DNA of 5,202 bases from an uncultured Eubacteriales bacterium (GCA_900321915.1 ONXW01000080.1:1-5202); one strand, 5' to 3'. Numbered from the stretch's first letter, positions 1-5,202 are shown. Translations and numbers: made by a program. Notes: generated by a model not told the origin, from the letters alone.

Positions 1-444
1 AAAACCGGGAACAAACCGGGCGTCACCAGGTCTGACCAGTGGATAAAGCTGGACAACACCCTGGAGCTGCTCGACACGCCGGGGATTCTGTGGCCGAAGT
101 TTGACGACGACACCGTGAGCCGCAATCTGGCCCTCCTGGGTTCCATCAAGGATGAGGTCCTTCCGTCCGGGGAGCTGGTGCTGGCGCTTATCGATTTTAT
201 GAATGAGAATTACCCGGATCTGCTCCGGGAATACCTGAAAGGGGACGTGAACGGCCTCTCCGATGCGCTTTCCATCCTGGAGTGTGAGGCAAAGGCCCGC
301 GGCTGCATCAAATCCGGAGGAATCATCGATTACGACCGCGCAGCGATGCTGCTCCTGACAGACTTCCGAAACGGCAGGATGGGCCGTATCACGCTGGAGC
401 TGCCGGAACAGGAGACAATTCGGGAGGAGGTTTCCGCAGAATGA
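1..444 (+). CDS. rbgA: Ribosome biogenesis GTPase RbgA (YlqF), C-terminal part, 5'-truncated by the window
   Basis: The reading frame is open from base 1 and ends at TGA 442-444, giving 147 residues of the C-terminal half. RbgA is a circularly permuted GTPase that acts in late 50S subunit assembly. In this fragment residues 1-14 (KTGNKPGVTRSDQW) match the segment just after the P-loop, with T9 the likely switch I threonine, and residues 25-28 are the G3 motif DTPG followed by ILWPKF, a family signature. In the permuted order G4 and G5 lie upstream of G1, so they and the P-loop are outside the window. Residues 105-139 (GGIIDYDRAA then DFRNGRMGRITLE) form the conserved C-terminal helical RNA-binding region. 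A strong AGGAGG at 425-430, inside this gene, serves rnhB, whose ATG overlaps the stop. An internal ATG-like start must not be used as the gene start, because the frame continues upstream of it with family-conserved sequence. Confidence 0.95.
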   Translation, partial: KTGNKPGVTRSDQWIKLDNTLELLDTPGILWPKFDDDTVSRNLALLGSIKDEVLPSGELVLALIDFMNENYPDLLREYLKGDVNGLSDALSILECEAKARGCIKSGGIIDYDRAAMLLLTDFRNGRMGRITLELPEQETIREEVSAE

Positions 445-1085
445 GGGAGCTGACAGGAGAAAAGCTGGAAAAGGAACTGGAACGGCTGGAAGCTATGAGC
501 GCCTATGAGAAGGAATACAGCAGTATTCCCTTTATCTGCGGCGTGGACGAAGCCGGCCGGGGACCTCTGGCGGGGCCGGTCGCGGCGGGAGCGGTTGTCC
601 TTCCGGAGGGTATCCGTATCCTGCACCTGAACGATTCCAAGAAGGTTTCCGCAAAAAGGCGGGAGCTGCTTTTCCGGGAGATCGCCGAAAAAGCGGTGAG
701 CTTCCACGTAGGCATTGTCCCGGCGGAGCGTGTGGATGAAATCAATATTCTGCAGGCTACGTATGAGGCAATGCGGCTGGCCGTAGACGGGCTCTCCGTA
801 AAACCCGGCCTGTTCCTGAATGACGCGGTTGTCATTCCCGGAATTGAGCCGGAGAAGCAGGTGAAGATCATTCACGGTGACGCGAAAAGCATCTCCATCG
901 CGGCGGCAAGCATCATGGCGAAGGTCACGAGGGACCGCATGATGGAGGAATACGACCGTCTCTGGCCGGAATACGGGTTCGCGAAACACAAGGGCTACGG
1001 TACCGCGGAGCATATCGCCGCCATCCGGAAATACGGCCCGTGTCCCATCCACCGGAGAACCTTTCTTAAGTCCATACTGGGCTGA
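441..1085 (+). CDS. rnhB: Ribonuclease HII
   Basis: This 214-residue protein is a complete type 2 RNase H. The family removes ribonucleotides misincorporated in DNA and cleaves RNA-DNA hybrids in the cytoplasm. The signature DEAGRGPLAGPV starts at D36-E37, and LNDSKK follows at residues 63-68. The other two carboxylates fit D128 (LFLND) and D147 (HGDAKS); their 19-residue spacing matches the third and fourth catalytic aspartates of the family. SIAAASIMAKVTRD and the substrate-sensing KHKGYGT motif follow, and GPCPIHRRTF lies near the end. All four metal-binding acids are present, so the enzyme should be active. A charged helical extension of about 30 residues precedes the catalytic core, as is common in Firmicutes. 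The ATG overlaps the rbgA stop (ATGA) and has AGGAGG ten bases upstream, so translation is probably coupled to rbgA. Confidence 0.97.
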   Translation: MRELTGEKLEKELERLEAMSAYEKEYSSIPFICGVDEAGRGPLAGPVAAGAVVLPEGIRILHLNDSKKVSAKRRELLFREIAEKAVSFHVGIVPAERVDEINILQATYEAMRLAVDGLSVKPGLFLNDAVVIPGIEPEKQVKIIHGDAKSISIAAASIMAKVTRDRMMEEYDRLWPEYGFAKHKGYGTAEHIAAIRKYGPCPIHRRTFLKSILG

Positions 1086-1094
1086 TCGTGGAGT

Positions 1095-1445
1095 ATGCTG
1101 AACAGAAGAGCTTTGGGAGAACAGCAGGAACATCTGGCAAAAGAGTGGCTTACCGCGCACGGATATCAGATCCTTGAGCAGAATTTCCGCTGCAGGCAGG
1201 GAGAGATTGACCTGATAGGCCGGGACGGGCGCTACCTCGTCTTTATCGAGGTCAAGTACCGGAAGGATTCGCGCTGCGGAGACCCCCTTGAGGCCGTGGA
1301 CAGGCGCAAACAGGAGAGGATCCTTCTCACCGCGCGCTTTTATCTGAGGAGCCGCGGCTATTCCGAACTGACGCCCTGCAGGTTTGATATTGTTGCCGTG
1401 CGCGGAGAGAATATTACCGTGCTGAAGAACGCATTCGGCATATAA
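1095..1445 (+). CDS. yraN: YraN / UPF0102 family protein, putative PD-(D/E)XK-fold endonuclease-like
   Basis: This 116-residue protein has the usual UPF0102 length and signatures: LGEQQEHLAKEWL near the N-terminus, GYQILEQNFRCRQGEIDLI at residues 23-41 and YLVFIEVKYR at 47-56. E12, D39, E52 and K54 (D...EVK) form a nuclease-like PD-(D/E)XK core, but the biological role of the family is not established. It follows rnhB by 9 bp, as is frequent in bacteria, which suggests co-expression. The start is less certain than for the other genes. The only good purine run (GTGGAG, 1088-1093) ends one base before ATG 1095, which is too close for a normal Shine-Dalgarno sequence. Translation may therefore depend on reinitiation after the rnhB stop at 1083-1085. 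The frame is the same as that of rnhB and contains no other stop between them. Confidence 0.93.
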   Translation: MLNRRALGEQQEHLAKEWLTAHGYQILEQNFRCRQGEIDLIGRDGRYLVFIEVKYRKDSRCGDPLEAVDRRKQERILLTARFYLRSRGYSELTPCRFDIVAVRGENITVLKNAFGI

Positions 1446-1478
1446 TTTTATTTATAGGATTTTTTCCTTGAAATCTTC

Positions 1479-1507
1479 TTGTTAGATCAACAGGAAAATA
1501 TTATAAT
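1479..1507 (+). promoter_or_regulatory. Sigma-A/sigma-70 type promoter for rsmD-coaD
   Basis: A -35 box TTGTTA (1479-1484, four of six consensus bases) is separated by exactly 17 bp from a perfect -10 box TATAAT (1502-1507). It lies in the AT-rich 102-bp gap between yraN and rsmD, which is the only sizeable AT-rich stretch in the window. Transcription should start near 1514, giving a leader of about 34 nt before the rsmD ATG at 1548. This is inferred from sequence only. The TTG of the -35 box also opens an in-frame extension of rsmD, which I consider spurious. Confidence 0.75.
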
Positions 1508-1537
1508 CTATTTTGAACATCCTAAGAGCTGTGAAAC

Positions 1538-1541
1538 GGAG
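1538..1541 (+). promoter_or_regulatory. Ribosome binding site that fixes the rsmD start
   Basis: GGAG lies six bases upstream of ATG 1548. The protein from that ATG begins [13 protein letters not shown], the usual RsmD N-terminus. A longer in-frame ORF beginning with TTG at 1479 would start inside the promoter's -35 box and add 23 residues without family resemblance. Confidence 0.7.
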
Positions 1542-1547
1542 CCTTGC

Positions 1548-2117
1548 ATGAGAGTGATCGCTGGCAGCGCGCGGAGACTGCGCCTGATAACACTGGACGG
1601 ACTGGAAACCAGACCTACCGGGGATAAGATTAAAGAAACCCTCTTTAACATTCTGCAGTTTGATCTTCCTGATTCCGAATTCCTTGACCTGTTTTCGGGC
1701 AGCGGCGCCATCGCCATTGAAGCGCTCAGCCGCGGCGCTTCCCGTGCCGTTCTCGTGGAGAACAGCCGGAAGGCCGCTGAGTGTATCCGTAAAAATCTGG
1801 AGACGACGCGTTTTACCGACCGCGCGGAACTGATGCTCTGCGATGTGATGACCGCCATCCGGAGGCTTGAGGACCAGCACAGGGTCTTTGACTTTGTCTA
1901 CCTGGATCCCCCTTTCCGAAAGGATTTGGAGCGGTCTGTACTGGAGCGCCTTGCCGGTTCACCGATCATTCACCGGGATACGGTGATTATTGTCGAGGCG
2001 GCCAGAGAAACGGAGTTTGATTACATTGCTGACCTGGGATACCGGTTAGTGAAGGAAAAAGTTTACAAAACCAGCCGGCATGAATTTCTGGCTTATGGTT
2101 CTGGAGGACAGGAATGA
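1548..2117 (+). CDS. rsmD: 16S rRNA (guanine(966)-N(2))-methyltransferase RsmD
   Basis: This 189-residue protein is the normal length for RsmD, which uses S-adenosylmethionine to methylate N2 of G966 in 16S rRNA during 30S assembly. The N-terminus [13 protein letters not shown] and the [15 protein letters not shown] block (residues 22-36) are family hallmarks. The Rossmann motif I is [20 protein letters not shown] (45-64), with E71 at the end of strand 2 as the expected ribose contact. The catalytic motif IV is DPPF (120-123). The start chosen is ATG 1548, supported by GGAG at 1538-1541 and by the promoter just upstream. It is the first gene of its transcription unit here; in many Firmicutes recG precedes it, but here yraN does. 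Its TGA overlaps the coaD ATG, indicating translational coupling. Confidence 0.96.
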   Translation: MRVIAGSARRLRLITLDGLETRPTGDKIKETLFNILQFDLPDSEFLDLFSGSGAIAIEALSRGASRAVLVENSRKAAECIRKNLETTRFTDRAELMLCDVMTAIRRLEDQHRVFDFVYLDPPFRKDLERSVLERLAGSPIIHRDTVIIVEAARETEFDYIADLGYRLVKEKVYKTSRHEFLAYGSGGQE

Positions 2118-2602
2118 ATACGGCTATTTATCCCGGAAGCTTTGACCCGGTAACGCTCGGACATTACGATATTATTGAGCGTTCTTCAAGAATTTTCGAC
2201 CGCGTGATTGTCGGAGTGCTCTGCAACAGTGCCAAGACACCGCTGTTCACCGTGGAGGAGCGCGTCAGCATGCTGCGGTATGTGACAAAGGATCTTTCCA
2301 ATGTCGAGGTTATGGCCTTTGACGGACTTCTGGTGGATTTCGCCAAACAGCAGGGGGCGGACGCTATCGTCCGCGGACTCCGCGCTGTGACGGATTTTGA
2401 GTACGAGCTGCAGATGGCGCAGATGAACCGCGTAATTGCACCTGATGTTGACACCCTGTTTCTTACGACTAATCTGAAATATGCGTACCTGAGTTCAAGT
2501 ATGGTAAAAGAAGTTGCCCGTTACGGAGGGGACATTTCGGAATTCGTGAATGCAAGAATCGCCGAGCTGGTCCAGGAGAAACTCGCTGATAAGAGGAGAT
2601 AG
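2114..2602 (+). CDS. coaD: Phosphopantetheine adenylyltransferase (PPAT)
   Basis: This 162-residue protein is typical in length (the E. coli enzyme has 159). CoaD joins 4'-phosphopantetheine and ATP to give dephospho-CoA and pyrophosphate, the penultimate step of coenzyme A synthesis in the cytoplasm. The nucleotidyltransferase motif appears as [12 protein letters not shown] (residues 6-17), with T14 and H17 of the TxGH motif. The pantetheine-side block [20 protein letters not shown] spans 87-106, and the second nucleotide-binding motif [16 protein letters not shown] spans 125-140. No key residue is missing. The ATG overlaps the rsmD stop (ATGA, 2114-2117) and has GGAGG at 2103-2107, six bases upstream. 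The rsmD-coaD pair is a widely conserved Firmicute arrangement. Confidence 0.97.
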   Translation: MNTAIYPGSFDPVTLGHYDIIERSSRIFDRVIVGVLCNSAKTPLFTVEERVSMLRYVTKDLSNVEVMAFDGLLVDFAKQQGADAIVRGLRAVTDFEYELQMAQMNRVIAPDVDTLFLTTNLKYAYLSSSMVKEVARYGGDISEFVNARIAELVQEKLADKRR

Positions 2603-2607
2603 GTTTT

Positions 2608-3234
2608 ATGAGCAGTAAGATTGAACAGATCATTACCGAAATTGAGGATTATATTGCCAGCTGCAAGCCGCAGCCGTTTTCCAATTCCCGGATTATTGTC
2701 AATAAAGAAGAAATTGAGGAGCTTCTGGTAGAGCTCCGGATGCGAATTCCGGAGGAAGTCAAGCAGTACCAGAAGATTATCAGCAACCAGGACGCCATTC
2801 TGGCGGAAGCGCACGCGGAAGCTGACAAGACGATGAAAGAGGCCCACAGCCAGGTAGATACCATGATTGCCCAGGCGGAGGAGCAGACCAATGAGATGGT
2901 CAACGAGCATGAGATCATGCAGCGCGCCTATGAGCAGGCGAATCAGGTCATTGAGCAGGCCAATGCGCAGGCACAGCAGATTGTGGACAACGCCGTGAAT
3001 GAGGCCAACGGCATCCGTCAGAGTTCTATCAAGTATACCGATGACATGCTTGCCAGCCTGCAGACCATCGTGCGCCACACACTGGACGATGCCCAGGGAC
3101 GGTTCGACTCCTTCCGCAGTTCCATGCAGTCCAGCTATGAGATCGTCTCCGCGAACAGACAGGAGCTTTCCGGCAGCATCGTCGTACAGGCGGAAGAGCC
3201 CGCAGAAGAGGAAGAAGAACCCGCAGAAGACTAA
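2608..3234 (+). CDS. Coiled-coil protein with hendecad repeats, DivIVA/SepIVA-like or 'V-ATPase subunit H-like'; function unknown
   Basis: This 208-residue, highly charged protein has no signal peptide or membrane segment. Residues 1-20 are helical, followed by a Pro-containing turn (KPQPFSNSR). Residues 29-76 carry the pattern IIVNKEEIEELLVELRMRIPEEV...A. The middle is a long coiled coil with 11-residue periodicity: three units at residues 66-98 and three at 105-137, each with Ala at unit position 3 and mostly Ile, Met or Val at the last two positions. The tail (193-208) is nearly all Glu, Ala, Pro and Asp. Such genes are often annotated as ATPase or V-type ATPase subunit H because of the Ala/Glu coiled coil, but no Walker motif is present, so I reject an ATPase function. 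The N-terminal pattern resembles, from memory, the mycobacterial divisome protein SepIVA; that link is inference. It begins 5 bp after coaD with AGAGGAG at 2592-2598, so it is co-transcribed with rsmD-coaD. Confidence 0.85.
   Translation: MSSKIEQIITEIEDYIASCKPQPFSNSRIIVNKEEIEELLVELRMRIPEEVKQYQKIISNQDAILAEAHAEADKTMKEAHSQVDTMIAQAEEQTNEMVNEHEIMQRAYEQANQVIEQANAQAQQIVDNAVNEANGIRQSSIKYTDDMLASLQTIVRHTLDDAQGRFDSFRSSMQSSYEIVSANRQELSGSIVVQAEEPAEEEEEPAED
3199..3230 (+). repeat. 11-bp direct repeat in the acidic tail codons
   Basis: CCCGCAGAAGA occurs at 3199-3209 and again at 3220-3230, 21 bp apart and in the same frame. It encodes the repeated PAE(E/D) units of the Glu-rich C-terminus of the coiled-coil gene. 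It looks like slippage-prone expansion of a low-complexity tail. Confidence 0.7.
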
Positions 3235-3263
3235 TCTGCCCAAAATTTACATCGTTTTTTCTG

Positions 3264-3295
3264 AGGCTGCCGCAACGGTATGTTTGCGGCAGCCT
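3264..3295 (+). other. Perfect 12-bp stem-loop, possible terminator or processing site lacking a U-tract
   Basis: AGGCTGCCGCAA (3264-3275) pairs exactly with TTGCGGCAGCCT (3284-3295) around an 8-base loop. It begins 30 bp after the stop of the coiled-coil gene. The bases that follow (ATAACAG) contain no T-run. A run of six T (3255-3260) sits before the hairpin instead, so neither strand shows a canonical intrinsic terminator. It may be a weak terminator, a 3'-end stabiliser or an RNase III-type processing site between the coaD and HAD gene blocks. Confidence 0.6.
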
Positions 3296-3318
3296 ATAAC
3301 AGTTTCGGGAAAGGAACC

Positions 3319-3322
3319 AGGA
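3319..3322 (+). promoter_or_regulatory. Ribosome binding site that fixes the HAD-gene start
   Basis: AGGA lies five bases before ATG 3328, with a further AAAGGA at 3310-3315. An upstream in-frame ATG at 3280 lies in the loop of the stem-loop and has no Shine-Dalgarno sequence, so ATG 3328 is preferred. Confidence 0.6.
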
Positions 3323-3327
3323 CTGCA

Positions 3328-3975
3328 ATGCTTGAGGGAATAAAAGGACTCCTGTTTGACCTTGACGGGACCCTGGTAGATTCCATGTGGATGTGGAAAC
3401 AGATAGACATCGAGTTTCTCGACAGGTTCGGCATCCCCATGCCCGCGGATCTGCAGCACTGCATACAGGGCATGAGTTTCTCCGAGACGGCGGAATACTT
3501 TAAAAGCCGTTTCCGGCTGAAGCTGACAACAGAGGAAATCAAGAACGCATGGACTGCCATGAGCATCGACAAATACCGGCACGAAGTTCCATTTAAGCCC
3601 GGGGCGGAAAAACTGCTGCGCTACGCCGTTGACAACGGGTTCCGCACGGGAATTGCCACGAGCAACGGAAGGGATATCGTTGACGGGCTGTACCGAAGCC
3701 TGGGGCTTGGCCGCTATATCCATGTCCTGGTGACAGGCTGTGAGGTTGCTTCCGGGAAACCTGCGCCGGATATCTACCTGCGCGCCGCAAGCCTCCTGGA
3801 TCTTACGCCGGAGGAATGCCTCGTCTTTGAGGATGTCCCGGCAGGGGCCGCCGCCGGCAAGGCTGCAGGGATGAAGGTGTGCGCCGTGAAGGATCCCTCT
3901 GCGGAATCTTACTGGAAGGAAATGCTGTCAATTTCGGACTATCATGTCAGTGATTTCAGGGACCTGTTCAGATAA
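3328..3975 (+). CDS. HAD-superfamily (subfamily IA) phosphatase, beta-phosphoglucomutase-like fold
   Basis: This 215-residue cytoplasmic enzyme has all four HAD motifs. Motif I is DLDGTLVDS, with nucleophile D11 and acid-base D13. Motif II is ATSNG, with S112. Motif III is K144 in SGKPAPD, and motif IV is E168-D169 in VFEDVPAG. Residues 18-88 form the helical C1 cap. Spacing matches beta-phosphoglucomutase closely, but two mutase-specific residues look absent: the cap Arg of the GVSR motif is replaced (GMSF, residues 48-51), and the His after motif I appears as Trp or Met. A small phosphate-monoester phosphatase is therefore more likely than a mutase; the substrate cannot be read from the sequence. 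It follows the stem-loop and precedes the membrane-protein gene by 27 bp. The N-terminus MLEGIKGLLFDLDG is normal for the family, supporting ATG 3328 over 3280. Confidence 0.9.
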   Translation: MLEGIKGLLFDLDGTLVDSMWMWKQIDIEFLDRFGIPMPADLQHCIQGMSFSETAEYFKSRFRLKLTTEEIKNAWTAMSIDKYRHEVPFKPGAEKLLRYAVDNGFRTGIATSNGRDIVDGLYRSLGLGRYIHVLVTGCEVASGKPAPDIYLRAASLLDLTPEECLVFEDVPAGAAAGKAAGMKVCAVKDPSAESYWKEMLSISDYHVSDFRDLFR

Positions 3976-4002
3976 TATAAGCGACGGGAAAGGACGACAG
4001 GG

Positions 4003-4569
4003 ATGAAAACAGAGAAGGGTGTCTATGGATACCGGAATTATTTTAAACGGAACCGGATGATTTGGATCGGGATAATGGCGCTGGCCATCGGGTTCCTCAT
4101 GGTTATCCGTTTTACAACTGAAAACCGCACGCTGAATATTCTCAGCATTATTTCCGCGGTGCTGATTGCCATCCCCCTGGCTAATCTGGCGACGCCGCTG
4201 GCTGCAGTATGGAAATACAGGACGCCGGACAGGTCATTTCTCGAAAAGATGAAGCCGTATGAGGAGAAGGCGATCGTGCTCTATGACCTGATCCTCACAA
4301 CGACCACGTCGGTGCTGCCCATGGACGCGATTGTGGTCCATCCGGCCGGTATCTACGGATACAACCTGAACCCGAAGGCGGATATCAGGTCTTCCGAACA
4401 GGAGCTGAACCGCGCGCTGGAATCGATGCGCCTGGATCCGAACATGCATATTATTTCCGACTGGAAAACCTTTGAAAAGCGGCTGGAAAGCCTGAAACCC
4501 ATCTCCCAGTATGAAGATGACGGTTCTATGGAATATACGGTGGAAACCCTGAAAAAACTGTCCATGTGA
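4003..4569 (+). CDS. Unrecognised two-TM membrane protein with a cytoplasmic C-terminal domain
   Basis: This 188-residue protein belongs to no family I can name with confidence. Two hydrophobic segments at about residues 19-35 and 44-69 are joined by a short loop (RFTTENR). Positive charges before the first (KRNR) and after the second (KYRTPDR) place both ends in the cytoplasm, with a soluble domain at 71-188. That domain contains EEKAIVLYDLIL, a strand-like PMDAIVVHPAGIYGYN (around residues 106-121) and a charged helical end. The DAIVVHPAGIYGY strand pattern loosely recalls the NERD nuclease-like fold, but no catalytic Lys or Glu set is evident, so this remains speculation. The ATG has GGAAAGGA (3987-3994) eight bases upstream. 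Its stop lies 7 bp before the RluA-type gene, so the two are probably co-translated. Confidence 0.85.
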   Translation: MKTEKGVYGYRNYFKRNRMIWIGIMALAIGFLMVIRFTTENRTLNILSIISAVLIAIPLANLATPLAAVWKYRTPDRSFLEKMKPYEEKAIVLYDLILTTTTSVLPMDAIVVHPAGIYGYNLNPKADIRSSEQELNRALESMRLDPNMHIISDWKTFEKRLESLKPISQYEDDGSMEYTVETLKKLSM

Positions 4570-4576
4570 GGTCCGG

Positions 4577-5202
4577 ATGCAGAATATTGTTATCGGTTCC
4601 AATGAGGCCGGCCAGCGGATGGATAAATTCCTTGCAAAGTATCTCGCAAACGCCCGGAAGGGCTTTATCTACCGCATGCTGCGCAAGAAAAACATAACAA
4701 GGAACGGGAAAAAGTGCGAGGGTTCCGAAATCCTCGAGGCCGGCGATGAAATCAGGTTATTCCTCTCTGACGAGACCATAGAAAAGTTCTCCGGGGAAAA
4801 GATCCTGCCGGGGCCGCCGTCTGCAGGCGGAACCGGGGATATCCCGGAAATCATCTATGAGGATCCGGATATCATCCTGTTTAACAAACCGGCCGGGCTT
4901 CTCTCACAGAAATCCGGACCGGCGGATATCTCCCTGAATGAGATGCTCCTTTCCTACCTGACGGAGAGCGGACAGCTGAAAAAGGAAGACCTCCGGGCCT
5001 TCCGCCCCTCCGTGTGCAACCGGCTGGACAGGAATACCAGCGGGATTGTCATCGCGGGCAAATCCCTTGCCGGGCTGCAGGTAATGTCGGAGCTTATCCG
5101 CTTAAGGAGCGTAGGAAAGTTCTATCACACCATCGTCCGCGGCAGGATGGAGAAGGGCAGGCGCCTGGACGGGTATCTGCGGAAAAACCCGGAAACGAAC
5201 CG
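4577..5202 (+). CDS. RluA-family 23S rRNA/tRNA pseudouridine synthase, 3'-truncated by the window
   Basis: The frame is open from ATG 4577 to the window end, 208 full codons, with no stop. Family members usually run to about 300 residues, so the C-terminal third is missing. An S4-type RNA-binding domain spans about residues 12-60 (AGQRMDKFLAKYL...ITRNGKK...GDEIRLF). A Gly/Pro-rich linker follows at about 72-88. The synthase domain starts at IPEIIYEDPDIILFNKPAGLLSQ (89-111) and carries the active-site motif NRLDRNTSGIVIAGKS (148-163), with D151 the catalytic aspartate. GKFYHTIVRG (180-189) is the usual strand after it. The motif's first residue is Asn where RluC/RluD proteins have His; this occurs in a clostridial subgroup and does not affect the catalytic Asp. 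The target uridine is unknown, so no symbol is given. GAGG (4568-4571) overlapping the upstream stop is the ribosome binding site, five bases before ATG. Confidence 0.93.
   Translation, partial: MQNIVIGSNEAGQRMDKFLAKYLANARKGFIYRMLRKKNITRNGKKCEGSEILEAGDEIRLFLSDETIEKFSGEKILPGPPSAGGTGDIPEIIYEDPDIILFNKPAGLLSQKSGPADISLNEMLLSYLTESGQLKKEDLRAFRPSVCNRLDRNTSGIVIAGKSLAGLQVMSELIRLRSVGKFYHTIVRGRMEKGRRLDGYLRKNPETN

Noticed and set aside
330..1160. Long minus-strand open frame (about 276 codons) opposite rnhB
   Set aside because: It is antisense to rnhB, which carries every RNase HII catalytic motif. The minus-strand product has low-complexity Arg/Phe/Leu-rich sequence without family features, as expected from a GC-rich shadow frame.
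1441..1473. Second TATAAT (1441-1446) and TTGAAA (1468-1473) as additional promoter elements
   Set aside because: The first TATAAT has no -35 partner at 16-18 bp, and TTGAAA is 28 bp from the good -10 box with no -10 at proper distance.
1456..1475. Possible intrinsic terminator after yraN (AGGA...TCCT or GATTT...AAATC around the T-run)
   Set aside because: The stems are only 4-5 AT-rich base pairs and the T-run lies within the loop or stem, so this is not a credible terminator.
1479..1547. Extended rsmD N-terminus starting at TTG 1479
   Set aside because: It lies over the promoter, lacks a Shine-Dalgarno sequence, and adds residues not seen in RsmD; ATG 1548 has GGAG at good spacing.
2608..3234. 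ATPase function for the coiled-coil gene
   Set aside because: No Walker A or B motif is present; the similarity implied by such names comes from generic Ala/Glu coiled-coil composition.
2521..3243. Long minus-strand open frame (about 240 codons) opposite the coiled-coil gene
   Set aside because: It is the mirror of the Ala/Glu-rich coiled-coil codons, producing Leu/His-rich runs. It has no ribosome binding site or recognisable domain, and the plus-strand gene is well supported.
3295..3300. TATAAC as a -10 box for the HAD gene
   Set aside because: The hexamer 17 bp upstream is GCAACG, with no resemblance to a -35 box, and the element overlaps the hairpin arm.
3280..3327. Extended HAD N-terminus starting at ATG 3280
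   Set aside because: The ATG is in the loop of a stable hairpin, has no ribosome binding site, and adds 16 residues before a normal HAD N-terminus.

Overview
The window is a dense, all-plus-strand stretch of bacterial housekeeping chromosome. It holds eight protein genes (two cut by the window edges) in about 5.2 kb, with only two gaps larger than 90 bp. The GC-rich codon use, the purine-rich Shine-Dalgarno sequences, the rbgA-rnhB-yraN order and the style of the proteins (coiled-coil 'V-ATPase H-like' gene beside coaD, RluA-family protein with an NRLDRNTSG active site) point to a Clostridia-class Firmicute. It is most likely Lachnospiraceae-like; the exact genus cannot be read from the sequence. 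There is no sign of a mobile element, CRISPR array, tRNA or rRNA.

Left block (1-1445): the 3' part of rbgA (50S-assembly GTPase) overlaps rnhB (RNase HII) by ATGA, and yraN (PD-(D/E)XK-like UPF0102 protein) follows ten bases after the rnhB stop. These three form the tail of one operon concerned with ribosome assembly and nucleic-acid housekeeping. rnhB and yraN lie in the same reading frame, separated by one TGA and three sense codons.

Middle block (1446-3234): a 102-bp AT-rich gap holds a near-consensus sigma-A type promoter (TTGTTA, 17 bp, TATAAT). It should drive rsmD (16S rRNA m2G966 methyltransferase), coaD (phosphopantetheine adenylyltransferase, overlapping rsmD by ATGA) and a coiled-coil gene starting 5 bp after coaD. 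The coiled-coil protein has two blocks of 11-residue (hendecad) repeats and an acidic tail, and its N-terminal pattern recalls DivIVA/SepIVA-like proteins.

Right block (3235-5202): a 93-bp gap contains a perfect 12-bp stem-loop without a downstream U-tract. Then come a HAD-superfamily phosphatase, an unrecognised two-TM membrane protein with a cytoplasmic domain, and the first 208 codons of an RluA-family pseudouridine synthase (S4 domain plus catalytic domain), closely spaced as an operon. No second promoter is evident, so this block may be read through from the rsmD promoter, with the stem-loop as a possible attenuation or processing point.

Most of the window is ordinary core genome. The items most worth a second look are the coiled-coil gene and its hendecad architecture, the unknown membrane gene, the U-tract-less hairpin, and the in-frame rnhB/yraN junction.
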